Below, piece after piece: positions 1-11,214 of a stretch of DNA of 64,000 nt (position 1 is its first letter; each line of letters starts with the position of its first letter). The notes under the pieces were generated by a model. It saw only the letters and a program-made list of their open reading frames with translations. It did not search any database and was not told the origin of the DNA. Made by a program: the position numbers and the translations under genes. Source of the DNA: Dermatemys mawii (lineage: Eukaryota; Chordata; Testudines; Dermatemydidae). The stretch covers positions 16,948,260-17,012,259 of the forward strand of contig ML677364.1 of the NCBI GenBank assembly GCA_007922305.1, read 5' to 3'.

Positions 1-451
1 GACTGAGGATCCCAATATTTCAGATGATCCAGAAAGACTTTTGCAAACTGACAGATTTAACATCACTGCTACTATCCTGATCCACAAACTCGGAACTTAA
101 CTATAATGGATATGATTCATTGTAACCTCTTAATAATGCTCTTCCTTTTTATATATATTAATAACCCTTTAGTTTTTAATTACTAAAGGATTGGCTACCA
201 GCATAGTTTGAGGGTAAGATCTGAAGTATATTTTGATCTGGGGGTCTGTGTCTGGTTTCTTGGAATGAGAAGAATCTAATAGATGTGATTCTTGATTTTA
301 ATAGTCATTTATCACAGAACTCTGGTTTGTCTGGATGGTGCATGAGGAGCTGAAAAGGATTGTCTGTGGTGACATAAGAACTAGTACAATACTATGTACT
401 ACTAGTATAGTAGTAACATTTGTTACTGGGCTGGTGAAATCTTATGATAGA

Positions 452-626
452 CAGGAGATCAGCAACTTTTGGCCCATGGCCTGTCAGGAAAATCCGCTGG
501 TGGGACAGGACAGTTTGTTTACCTGCCGTGTCTGCAGGTTCAGCTGATCGCAGCTCCCATGGTTCGCTGTTCAAGGCCAACAGGAGATGTGGGAAGCAAC
601 TGCCTGCCAAAGGCTGCGGATCCCTG
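452..626. mobile_element. Short hAT-type element
   Basis: The left end has AGGAGATCAGCAAC and the right end GGATCCCTG. The 8-bp sequence TGATAGAC occurs on both sides (445-452, 627-634). The interior shares GTTTGTTTACCTGCCGTGTC with the copy at 2136. The last base of the left duplication may be the first of the element. Confidence 0.7.
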
Positions 627-898
627 TGATAGACTATACCACTAGTTTGGGGTACACACCCTGTTTTATGGCAGTCTGACGTGAGATTGACGCTCTTAGC
701 TGTGTCCCATACTAGGCAGCATAACACTACTAACTGACAAACTACTAACCTGGGACCTACGTGGCTACTACAATTCCACTGCATACAAACGACTAACAGC
801 AGAGATAGATCAACTAAAACATAGGGGAAAAAACAACCTAAAAGGTACAGAAACAAAGTAATAAACAAGGTTTAAGACTCGGCGTGGCACTGTCTTAC

Positions 899-1064
899 CC
901 ACTGACACACTGCGCACTTCATTGGTGACTGAGTTCCAGCGGCAAACTTTCTGTGAATTAATATCCACATATACAAGTGCATTTTCCCTTTCTTCCCATA
1001 CTGGGCATTCTCCCATCCTGTTCTTCTCCTTCACAATAGACTCAATCTTAATAGAAGACATGGC
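899..1064 (-). CDS. Second regucalcin-like first coding exon (partial tandem RGN paralogue)
   Basis: The exon encodes MSSIKIESIVKEKNRMGECP, then VWEERENALVYVDIN and a segment ending RSVSV. It is followed by one codon base and donor GTAAGA. Its coding length (163 nt from the ATG at 1061) and splice phase equal those of RGN exon 1 at 32107-32272, and 34 of 54 residues are identical by my alignment. Glu18, the metal ligand, is kept (GECP). A pyrimidine-rich CAG acceptor lies three bases before the ATG, as in RGN, so the copy arose by DNA duplication rather than reverse transcription. It sits about 21 kb downstream of the complete RGN in the same orientation. Exons 2-6 would lie left of position 1. 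There is no frame damage in the exon. It may be an active paralogue, or an orphan exon if nothing follows it. Confidence 0.85.
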
Positions 1065-1505
1065 CTGAGAGAGAAGAGCAAAAGAGGAACCACATGAAAA
1101 ACTCATTTTAACAAAAGAAAGCTTATTGTATTGAATTTTTATAGAAACATCATATTTAGAGCAGGAATTAGGGAACTATATGGCCCCATAGATGCCACAT
1201 AGGATTAGTGACTATTTGGGGAATCCAATACAGCTAGTCTTCAGTACTTATATGGGTCCCATTATTATCTTCTCTTATCCCCTCAGAATCTAGGACTAGA
1301 ATATTTAGATTTACAGTGTGAAGATCCTAGTTTTATAACTGGACAAATTACCTTATGCTAAAACTTGATAAAAACTCAAGGTGATATTTTCAAGCCTCAT
1401 ATTTGCTAAGCAGGCTTCTGGAAAGAGAAAGGGAAAATAGGGAATAAACAAAAAGTGAGGGGAGGGGGGAACCAAACCTGAAAAAGCATTAAACTTTATA
1501 TTGTT

Positions 1506-1654
1506 AGACAAGGTGGGTGAGGTAATATCTTTTATTGGACCAACTTCTGCTGGTGACAGAGACAAGTTTTTGAGCTTACACAGAGCTCAAAAGCTTGTTT
1601 CTCTCACCAACAGAAGTTGGTTCAGTAAAATATGTTACCTCACCCACCTTGTCT
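1506..1654. repeat. Foldback repeat with roughly 65-bp arms
   Basis: The left arm AGACAAGGTGGGTGAGGTAA and the right arm TTACCTCACCCACCTTGTCT are exact inverse complements at the tips, and the similarity continues inward through CCAACTTCTG/CAGAAGTTGG with a short loop. The RNA or single strand would form a long hairpin. No coding content. Confidence 0.85.
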
Positions 1655-1928
1655 CGCTAATATCCTGGTACCAACATAGCTACAGCTACACTGCATACAA
1701 ACTTTACCATTAACATTCATTTTCGTTCATGTTTCTCCATGTATTTTCTGATGTTTCCCTGGAGTAATTCCTCCTTCCCCCCAATTCTAGGACATAGGTA
1801 TAATATTTTTATAGTGTTGCCAAGTGTTAATTCATACCGGGGATGTAATTGTAGTGTAGAAATTGGGGGGAGCAGTGTTTAAAAGGTAATAGATAAATAT
1901 AGTATTTTAAGAACATAAGATCTCTCTT

Positions 1929-1930
<2 letters not shown>

Positions 1931-1975
<45 letters not shown>

Positions 1976-1985
1976 NNNNNNNNNN

Positions 1986-2050
<65 letters not shown>
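1931..2050. repeat. (GATA)n microsatellite with an assembly gap
   Basis: An uninterrupted AGAT/GATA array runs from about 1931 to 2050, broken by ten N bases at 1976-1985. The true length is therefore unknown. The open frame over it is meaningless. Confidence 0.97.
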
Positions 2051-2051
<1 letters not shown>

Positions 2052-2135
2052 GAGGGATCTTATGTATGCATCCACCTTATATTAGCTCCATCTATCCACC
2101 AGTAGCTATACACCTGGTGTAATATGTAAAGTAGG

Positions 2136-2290
2136 GATCAGCAACCTTTGGTACGCAGCCTGCCAGGGTAAGCCCCCTCGTGGGCCAGGCCAGTTTGTTT
2201 ACCTGCCGTGTCCGCAGATTTGACCGATCACAGCTCCTACTGGCCGCAGTTCACTGCTCCAGGCCAATGGGGGCTGCAGAAAGTGGCGCA
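2136..2290. mobile_element. Truncated hAT-type element, related to the copy at 452
   Basis: It begins AGGGATCAGCAACCTTTGG and contains GTTTGTTTACCTGCCGTGTC and a CAGCTCC...GGCCAATGGG region, as in the elements at 452 and 9666. No matching right terminus is seen, so the 3' limit is approximate. CT/CA-rich simple sequence follows. Confidence 0.55.
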
Positions 2291-3139
2291 GGGCGAGGGT
2301 GTGTGCGCGTGCGCTCGCTCGCTCTCTCACACACACACTCACTCTCAATTTTAACTTCAGATTAAAATCTTGAACACCAAGGCAACAGATGCTACTTTAA
2401 GTTTCTGTCCAATTGAACAATAGTCTATGAAAGATAATTAAGTAATGTTGGGAACACACACAATTTAAAGAACACTGCAATTTTAAATCAGTCCAAAAGG
2501 CAGAATATTCAAACCAAGCTATGGGGCAGAGAGAGGAAATGTGATACTATTCAGCTAATAAGGACTAATTAAAGAACATACCTCCAGCAGATGAACCCAA
2601 GGACTTCTTTCCTATGCTGACCCAGTAAAACTGTCAGCAATTTCAGAGATTAAAAATGTGTAATAGTTGATGTTATCTATACTTAGCAGTTAGTTGTTTA
2701 CATTTGCTGTGCAGTCAGCAGTCACATGAATGATGAGGCATGAAACAAGGCCCTGAAAATGGTCTGTTTTATATTGCTAGCAGCAGCAGCAGGACAACCT
2801 GAGAGGTGGAAAAGTCTTGCTCAGCATTTTTCTCTGAATTGTCATTTGCAGCAGAGGAGGAAAATCCAGATATTTCACCATTCACATTCCCCAATGACTA
2901 GCCCAGACTTTTTCAATTTAGAGACAAATGACTAGAGGGATAAAACAAAGGGAAAGGGGATTTTGTAATACAACGTCACGTGAGACCTCAAGGAAGGATA
3001 GTTTTGTGCTTAAGAAACTGAATTCTTAAAAATAGTGGTTAAAAAGCCATGTCTACACTATAAACACTTAGCCAGCATAGCTATACTGGCAGACCCCCTA
3101 GAGTAGCCAACAGAAGGAGTTTTTCTGTCAGAGTAACAC

Positions 3140-5026
3140 TGTGAGGTTGCACTCCATATGTTTTATGGAAATATGCTTATGAGTGTTAATATGATGCAAC
3201 TGGAATATGTTTTATGCAAAAGGTTTCTTGGTAAGTTATCATAAAGATTATAACCTACTGAATATATTCCTCCTATTCGTATGCATGTATCATTCTTGTA
3301 TCTGAAGCTAGAAATATGAAGTATAACTCTGAGGTCCTTTTGTAATTATGCAAAGTGTGGGCCATTAATGGTGGTTTAGAATCTGAATGGCTCCAATTGG
3401 CTAGGACAATTGGTTGTAAATGGTTTATTTACCTGCAAACCTTCCTGTGTGGGTGTGGGTCAACCCAGGAAGAATGGAGACTAAGGGTCTTGACGTGACC
3501 TGTGATACTGGAATCCATCTTAATCCTTGTACTTTTCCATTGATGAGGCAGGGGTGGGGACAAGCACAGATAAAAGATTCCTGTCTTGTGCAAGAGCAAT
3601 AAAAATGGGGTGGGGCAAGACAAATGGGGCTGCCAGTCATGAGAAAACCCCTGATTACTACCTGAGATGTCTTCTGGATCTACAAAGACTGTTCCAGGGG
3701 AAAGGTTTGGGCCCAGACTCAGAAGGAGTCTACTTTGTGAAAGAAACTTATTGGAACATCTCTGAGGGTGAGATATTACCTCTAATCAGTTTCTTAATGT
3801 ATTAGGCTTAGACTTACATGTTTTTGCTTTATTTTGCTTGATGACTTACTTTGTTCTGTCTGTTATTACTTGAAACTACTTAAATAATACTTTTTATACT
3901 TAATAAAATCACTTTTGTTTATTAATAAACCCAGAGTAAGTGATTAATATTTGGGGGAGCAAACAGCTGTGCATCTCTCTCTATCAGTGATATAGAGCAG
4001 GAGTGGGCAAACTTTTTGGCCCGAGGGTCACACTGGGGTTCAAAATTGTGTGGAGGACTGGGTAGGGAAGGTTGTGCCTCCCCAAACAGCCTGGCCCTGC
4101 CCCCTATCCAACCCCCACCCATTTCCTGCCCCTTGGTTGCCCCCATCAGAACCCCTGACCCATCCAACCCCCACCCCCGCTCCTTGTCCTCTGATCGGCT
4201 CCTCCGGAGACCCCCCCACCCTAACTTCCCCCCCAGAACTCCACCTTCCTATCTAAGCCTGCCTGCTCCTTATCCTCTGACCACCCCCTCCCAGAGACCC
4301 CACTGCCCCCTAATCACTTCCCAGGACTCCCTCCCCTATCCAACCCCGCTGCTCCCTGTCTCCTGACTGCCCTGACCCCTAGCCACACCCCCACCCCCAG
4401 GACTCCCACACCCTATCCAACGCCCCCGTTCCCCTCCCCTGACTGCCCCCGAGACCCTCTGCCCCTTATCCAAGCCCCCGCCCTAGCCCCCTTACTGTGC
4501 AGCATGGTAACACCGCCAGACACGCTGCCGCAGTGATCCGCTGGAGTGTGCAGCCCCGCCCCCGAGAGCATTGCTCGTGCAGCGCACTGAGGCTGCGGGG
4601 GAGGGGGATAGCAGGGGAAGAGCTAGCCTCCCCAGCCAGGAGCTCAGGGGCCAGTTAGGAGGAGCCCACGGGCCAGATGTGGCCCACGGGCTGTAGTTTG
4701 CCCACCCCATATAGAGGGAAAACAACTTATGAATTTACCCTTTATAAACTTTATCCAGAGTAAAACAGATTTATTTGGGGTTTGGATCCCACTGGGAACT
4801 GAGTGTCTGGGTGCTGGAGCCAGGTAACTTGCGGAGATGTTTTCAGTTAAGTCTGCAGCTTTGGGGATGTGGACCAGATCCTGGGTCTGTTGCAGCAGGC
4901 TAGTGTGTCTGGCTCAACAAAACATGGTTGTGGAAGTCCAAAGCTGCCAGGGAAAATGGGCTCAGAGGTAATTTCAGCACATCGGGTGACAGTCCCAAGG
5001 GGATCCCTGTGATCGAACCCGTCACA
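3140..5026 (+). mobile_element. Solo LTR of an endogenous retrovirus-like element, interrupted by a hAT
   Basis: The segment starts TGTGAGG and ends CGTCACA, and is flanked by a perfect 5-bp duplication AACAC (3135-3139 and 5027-5031). Without the nested hAT it is about 1.17 kb. AATAAA signals occur near 3901 and 3925. There is no gag, pol or env reading frame on either side, so it is a solo LTR left by recombination. Orientation is taken from the polyadenylation-type signals and is uncertain. Confidence 0.8.
3998..4708. mobile_element. Non-autonomous hAT element nested in the solo LTR
   Basis: Ends are CAGGAGTGGGCAAAC and GTTTGCCCACCCC in inverted orientation. A perfect 8-bp target duplication ATATAGAG flanks it (3990-3997, 4709-4716). 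The interior is C-rich with CCCCTATCCAACCCC-like repeats. It has no transposase; open frames inside are due to composition. Confidence 0.88.
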
Positions 5027-7641
5027 AACACCATCACCTCCCCTAATGACATTAGCTAAATCAGTGTTTCCCAATCTGTTTGCCTTGGCACATTGTTTGT
5101 CATCAGACCAAAACAGGTGTGCTGCAGAGTTTTTGTGTTTGTGTGTTTCACGAGCATTTGTGCCAGGCTCAATTTCACAGCATGGAGCCTATCTGCTTTT
5201 CTTTCTTACAGCGAGCTGACTGAAAAATTTTCACCAAAGTTTTTTGCTATTAAATAAATGCTTTTTTGACTAAATGGAAGATTGGGGGGGGGGGTTGGTT
5301 TTCAGTTTTTTGATGAAAACAGAAGGATTGTTCATTTTTGTTGGTCAAAAACTGAAAATTTGTCATATTTTAAATAAAAGCCTCCAAAAATCCATTTTCA
5401 TCAAGAAATTTTCATGGGGAAAACACATTTCCCAACAAGAACTACATTTCTGTTGCCAAGACTAGCAGGACCATAAAGTTTAATACCAACATGAAATGAA
5501 GCAATGCAAAGTGAAGTAATAACCACAACAATAAAAATGAATGCACTGTTTTCTCACAGAGCACTCTGGATGCAATATACGCAGTCATCCCAGCCGTGAG
5601 GCAGCTATGAAAACAGCATCACAATGAAAAATTACAAGTCACATAGAGCTAGATGTAAATGCTCTGGGAACGTGCAAACATGGAGGAGGGAGGCTGTGAA
5701 AAGCTCATCTTCACCCTGCCCAACAGCCAGTCACAACTGCTGTCCCTGCGCTCCCCATAACACACAAAGTGCTTCTGCCATGTGCCTCACCCCAAAGCAG
5801 GGTCCAGCCTTGCCACTCATATTCACTAGCCAGAAAAGGTAACACAGCACGCAGTGTGATACATGTTTTACCCATTACATTTCAGAAATTCTCCCAGGGG
5901 AGTGCACTTCCACATCCCTCCTCACCTCCAGCCTCACCAAACAGGACATAACAATACAAACATGATTGAACCCACAATGAGGTAAGCACACATACAGAGT
6001 AAAAGGTTACCTCAACTTTTCCGTCTTTATCTTCAGTTAATTTGCTTCTTGTCCTATTCTTCTGTGAAGCAGAACAATTCTCTATTGAAACTGTCTACCT
6101 AACAGTATTCATAGATCATGATTATGTTCCTTGCAATATCACCTGTGGGTTCTCTGGTATCATTTCTCCCCCACCTCCAACACCAAGATTACACACAGAT
6201 CACTTTGTCTCTCCTGACATCTTACCCTCCAAATTCTTATGCAATTGCTGCTAGGTTCTTTTACTTCTAGTTTTCCTAATTGAATGTGACAGTTTAGACA
6301 CTGAATTCATATACTAAGGCACTATTGCTTCTCTCTGTGAAATTAATATACTATTATAAATACACACACATTTTATTTACATACTAGAGAACAACATTGG
6401 ATTTGTCAATATGGCATTACAAATATTTACTAATTCTCTCTCTCTATCTCACTCCTTTCCTCTTAACTGCACCATTCTGTCCCTCTAGGTATTCAACTTT
6501 ACACTTACTACTACTAGAATCTCCTCTCTTTGATGTAACCTGCATTTTGCAGTTTGACTCTGTCCGCCTTTGCATTTGCCATTCTCCCCCCTTTCAGAGT
6601 CAACAGCAAATTTGTTTGAATTTACACTGTTAAGAAACAAGTGTAAGTGCCACTACTGACCTCTGTGGTATCCCACTGGGCAATGTTCTCCAAAAGTCAG
6701 CTGAAGGGTTATCTTCATGTAATTTCCTTCTCTTTCAAAGAATCCCTCTTGACTGAAACTTGGATCAGGAAGATTTTGGATCCCAAAGCAGTAATTACTT
6801 TATTGCTTATTTCAATAGAAACTGTTTCTCAGGTAAGGGAATACTTTGATTTTCCCAGGTCGGTTGGAAATAAATACACTCACCCGTGACTATAGATTTA
6901 GATCACGAGTGAAAAAACCTTCGGGGCACAGCAGCTGCTCCTCCTGATATGGCTTTTCCTGTTGTTAAGTTCTTGCCCAACCCTACCTGAAATCAACACA
7001 AGTAAGTCTCTGTTCAGGACATAGCAATATGAACAAATAAACGCATTAAAACAAAAGAGAAGAAATTCCACTAAACTGGATGAATGGCAGCAGGGTAAGA
7101 AATGACAGGGGAAGGAAACTGCTGTTCTTTCTTTCAAATATTAATTGAAAAACATCTGTAGGAAGAAGTTGAGAAGTTCCATTTAAAGGATAGGTATTCA
7201 CCATACCTCATGCATAAAAATCTACCAGGCAGCTATTCCCCACTGGACAAGGTTTGGGAGCTGAAATAAAAGAAGGAGCCAGGTCCTCTGGGTGGGATTT
7301 GAGGTTAAGGTAATACAGCATTCCCACAGCACCTTGTACCAGGCAAGAGGACATGTTTTTTTAGCAAAGGATTCATCATTTTCCACTGATTCCTTCACTG
7401 AAGTTCATCTGGTCCACCATATTTTAATAGTGTTAAACACAGGCAAGTCCCCATGCTCGTTTCTATTAACTTGCCAATATCAATACCAAGGAGCAGCGCT
7501 CATCTTTGTGAACTCTGGGCCTGCAGGCCCAGGATCTAGCAGGCTTTGGGCATAGCAGCTGTTTAGGGCTTTATGTCAGGGTGTCCGGAAGTATCTGTTT
7601 GAGGGCATCACCACACATATATGGCTCTGTAGCCAGGACAA

Positions 7642-7736
7642 TAGGGCTTTGGAGCGGTGCTCCGGCTCCGCACCAGGCAAAAACCTGCAGCTCCACTGCT
7701 CCGCGTTCCAGCTCCGGGCTCTGCTCCAAAGCCCTG
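7642..7736. mobile_element. 95-bp hAT-type MITE, largely palindromic
   Basis: The ends are TAGGGCTTTGGAGC and GCTCCAAAGCCCTG, in inverted orientation. An exact 8-bp duplication CAGGACAA flanks it (7634-7641, 7737-7744). The interior is GCTCC-rich. It is too short to code for protein. Confidence 0.8.
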
Positions 7737-8166
7737 CAGGACAACACAGCTGGAAGCAATCTTTGAAGAAATCAAATATACTAATATGTTGAAGTGCAAA
7801 TATGTATTATTTTATGTATATAAGCACCTGCTCCCATGTTGTGCATCCTATCCAGGAGCTTTACTAGCAACAATGGGGTACCACAAAGCTCAGGATGGAG
7901 AACGTGCTGTATGTGGATTCACTGCACGAATTTACATAAATCAGGATATGGACACATAGTACCACTAGAGGATCAAAGAGGGCTAGACAGATTGCTAATA
8001 GTCAGACCTAGGAACAGAATTAATTAGCCAAGTTTGCATACTGTGGGTTAGACTGTGTTTTTAACAGTTCAAAGCCAAGTTTCAGAGCAAAATCACCAAC
8101 AGCTCTTTTAGAGAAGCCAAAGGCGCGCATAACAATTATCACAGTTGTGACAAATACAGCAATGTC

Positions 8167-10600
8167 ATAGATTCTAAGGCTGGAAGGGACCAGTAGGATC
8201 GTCTTTAGTTTGACCTGTGTAACACAGGCCATGGAACTTCCCCAAAATAATTCCTAGAGCATGTATTTTAGAAAAACATCCGATCTTGATTTAAAAATGG
8301 TCATTGATGGTTAATCTACTACAGCTCCTTGGCAAATTGTTCCAGTGGTGAAGTACTTCCACCATAAAATTTACACCTTATTTCCAGTGTGAATTTGTGT
8401 AACTTCAAGTTGCAGCCATTGGATTGTGTTATATCTTTCTCTACTAGGTTGAAGAGCCATTATTTAATGTTTGCTCCCCTATATAGGTACTTATAGACTG
8501 TACTCAAGCCATCCCTGAACCTTCTCTTTGTTAAGCTAAATGGATTGAACTCTTTGAGTCTATCACTATAAGGTATGTTTTTTAATACTTTGATCATTCT
8601 CGTGGCTCTTCGCTGAACCCTCTCCAGTTTACCAACTTCCTTTTAGACTTGTCACTGGAACTGGGCACAGTGTTCCAACAGTGCCAAAACCAGATGTAAA
8701 ATAACCTCTCCACTTCTACTCAAGATTCCTCCATTTATGCATCTCAGAATTGCATTCGCTCTTTTGGCCTGAGTCTCACACTGGAAACTCATGTTCAGCT
8801 GATTATCCATCAGTGTAAACAAATCATTTTCAGTCACCACTTCCCAGGATAGTGTTTCCCATCCTGTAAGTGTAGCCTACATTCTGTATTTCTAGATGTA
8901 TACATTTTCTTTAGCATATTGTTTGCTTGCACCCATTTTACCTAGCAATTTAGATTGCGCTAAATCAGTGACCAAGCCTTTTCATTGTTTACCACGGCCC
9001 AAATTTTTGTGGCATTTTCAAACTTTACCAATGATAATTTCATGTTTTCTTCCAGGTCATTGTTAAAAATGTTAAATAGTATGAGGCCAAAAACTGATCC
9101 CTGCAGGACCCCACCGATGATTCCCTGTTTATAGTTATAGTTTGAGACCTATCAGTTAGCCAGTTTTTAATCCATTTAATGTGCACGTTACATTTGTTTA
9201 TATCATCCTAGGTTTTTAATCAACATATCATGTGGCACCAAGTCAAATGTCTTACAGAACTCTATTACATCAACACTATCACCTTTATCACCCAAATTTG
9301 TAATTTCCTCAAAAAAGATATCCACAGTTTGATAGGATCTATTTTCGATAAACCTATGTTCATTTGCATTAATTACATTACCCTCCTTTAGTTCTTTATT
9401 AATCAAGTGTCATATCAGCCACTCTGTTATCTTGCCCAGGATTGGTGTCAGGCTGACAGGCCTATAATTATGCAGATCATCCCATTTAAATTGATAAAAA
9501 CCGGGGAAAAAAATAGCTTTCTTTCTTGAATTTGCACCAAAACTTATTGAAAATCAACATTAATAGTCCAGCACATTCCTCAGCCAGCTCTTGGATGCAA
9601 GCTATCTGAACCTGTTCATTTAAAAATCTCCAACTTTAGTAGTTTCTGTTTAACATGCTCCAGAGCAGGGACTGGCTTCCCGCAGCCCCCATTGAACCGG
9701 AGCGGCAAACTGCAGCCAATGGGAGTCACGATCGGCCAAACATGTGGACACAGCAGGTAAACAAACCGGCCGGGTCCGCCAAGGGTGCTTACCCTGGAGG
9801 GACCATGTGCCAAAGTCGCCAGTCCCTGCTCCAGTGAGATTAGTGGAATGGAAAGAGTGTTATCTTCACCATATGATGAGACTATATTATTGATTTTTTC
9901 CTCCAAATACAGAACAAAAATATTTATTGAACTCTTCTGTCTTTTCTGCATTTTTATTACTAAAGCTACCAATTTACTTCTAGTAACAGACCAATACCAT
10001 TGTCAGGATTCTTTTTGTTCCTAATATATTTTTTAAAGTCCTTTTATTGTTAACTCTAGTGACCCTGGATTTCTCCTTGTGTCTGCCGCCTTCCCTTATC
10101 AATTTTTGCAGTTCTTAACTTCTGACCTATATTCATTACTATCAACTTCCTTCTCTTCCATTTGTTATATATTATTGTTTACAGCTGTCTTCACTTCCCC
10201 TCTAAACCAGGTGGGTTTTTTTTTTAAAACCAGCTCAGTATTCTTCCTCGATAGTGGGATTGTTGCTTTAGGGTATCAAGTAAGGTATTCTTAAATGATT
10301 CTCCATTATCATTCATATTTTTAATTGAATTCTTCCTCCCAACAGATTTTTCTCATAATTGTTTTCAGATTTGTGAAACTGGCTTTATTAAAGCACAAAC
10401 TACTTATGTTACTGGTCTGGACTTTACTCTGCTTGCACATTAGAAGTGTAATCAAATTATGGTCTTTTGTACCTAAGCTACCATTAATTTTTAGTTCTGT
10501 GATCAGTTCCTCTTTGTCTGTCTAAGGTACAATTTTTCTGTGCTGGCTGTGACACTTTTTGAGTTAGGAAATTGTCATCTATTATGCTATCTAAGGATGT
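8167..10600 (-). mobile_element. CR1 LINE, long degenerate copy with reverse-transcriptase remnants
   Basis: The left limit begins with the typical CR1 3'-region sequence ATTCTAAGGCTGGAAGGGAC. On the minus strand at 9203-9406 the motif VDVIEFCKTFDLVPHDML matches the reverse-transcriptase palm. Multiple stops and frameshifts show it is dead. The similarity is to reptile CR1 sequences known to me from turtles and crocodilians. A hAT element interrupts it at 9666-9828. The right limit is approximate. Confidence 0.85.
9666..9828. mobile_element. 163-bp hAT element nested in a CR1
   Basis: Inverted ends are CAGGGACTGG and CCAGTCCCTG. The flanks CTCCAGAG (9658-9665) and CTCCAGTG (9829-9836) are a 7-of-8 target duplication. 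CR1 sequence continues without loss on both sides, so the hAT inserted after the CR1. Confidence 0.85.
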
Positions 10601-10689
10601 TCTAGTACTGTCAGCATGAGATCGCCAGCAATATCCTTGAAAGAAATGTTATTGAAGTTTAAGTATCTTTGGAGTCCATTGAATCAAAT

Positions 10690-11210
10690 GCAAAGGTTAT
10701 GTATTATCATGGATCGGGATTGTATATAATCTCTCTAGAGGGGAGATATGATGTGAACCCTGAGAAGTGTTTTGAACTTCAGAGGATTGTACTGAAGAAC
10801 ATGCCAGACAAGAATGGACTTTTGGGACAAATGGCATAAATAGTTTGCTTGGGGAATCATTAGGATATGAACGCAAATTCTCCTCTCCCCCTCTCTTCCC
10901 AGTTATACAAAAATCCTGCCATGTGTAGCTAAATCCTGAACAGGAGACCATTGTCTATTGATTACCTATTCCCAGAGTCTCGAGATCAAAGGCCAAGTTG
11001 TATAGAGAACTGGATGAGCTAAGCCTGTTAAACTTGTGACCACAGAAAAACCCCTTTGCGGGTTGAAGGACTGACTCCTAGCAGAGCCCTAGTTGGAATG
11101 GGGTGATCTCTGATCATCTTATTAGCATACAAGTAGGTTCTTTTATTGCTTTTGGTATGTTTTCTCTGTAGTATTTTCACCTTAGAGATAAAGAAAAACA
11201 GTGAAATCCC
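10690..11210. repeat. LTR-like fragment between two CR1 copies
   Basis: TTGCTTTTGGTATGTTTTCT and AAAGGCCAAGTTGTATAGAG resemble text found in reptile LTR repeats. Termini were not found. No gene is seen here. Confidence 0.35.
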
Positions 11211-11214
11211 TGCT

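Noticed and set aside
196..225. Minus-strand text reading like SNYAG, as a possible last exon of the second RGN copy
   Set aside because: No stop follows YAG, the preceding ITGLGVKG motif is absent, and exons 2-5 are not present between it and exon 1.
392..868. 158-codon minus-strand frame near the left edge
   Set aside because: It runs across a hAT element and would lie in the first intron of the RGN-like copy. No conserved motif is visible.
899..1064. The RGN-like exon as a processed pseudogene or an alternative first exon of the complete RGN
   Set aside because: It keeps intron-flanking splice sites at both ends, so it is not retroposed. It lies downstream of the complete gene, so it cannot be its first exon.
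1931..2050. Regular short repeats as a CRISPR array
   Set aside because: It is a tetranucleotide microsatellite with no spacers, in vertebrate DNA.
1827..2075. 82-codon SIYLSIYLSIY frame
   Set aside because: It is a translation of the GATA microsatellite and spans an N gap.
4016..4366. Proline-rich 116-codon frame
   Set aside because: It comes from the C-rich interior of a hAT element.
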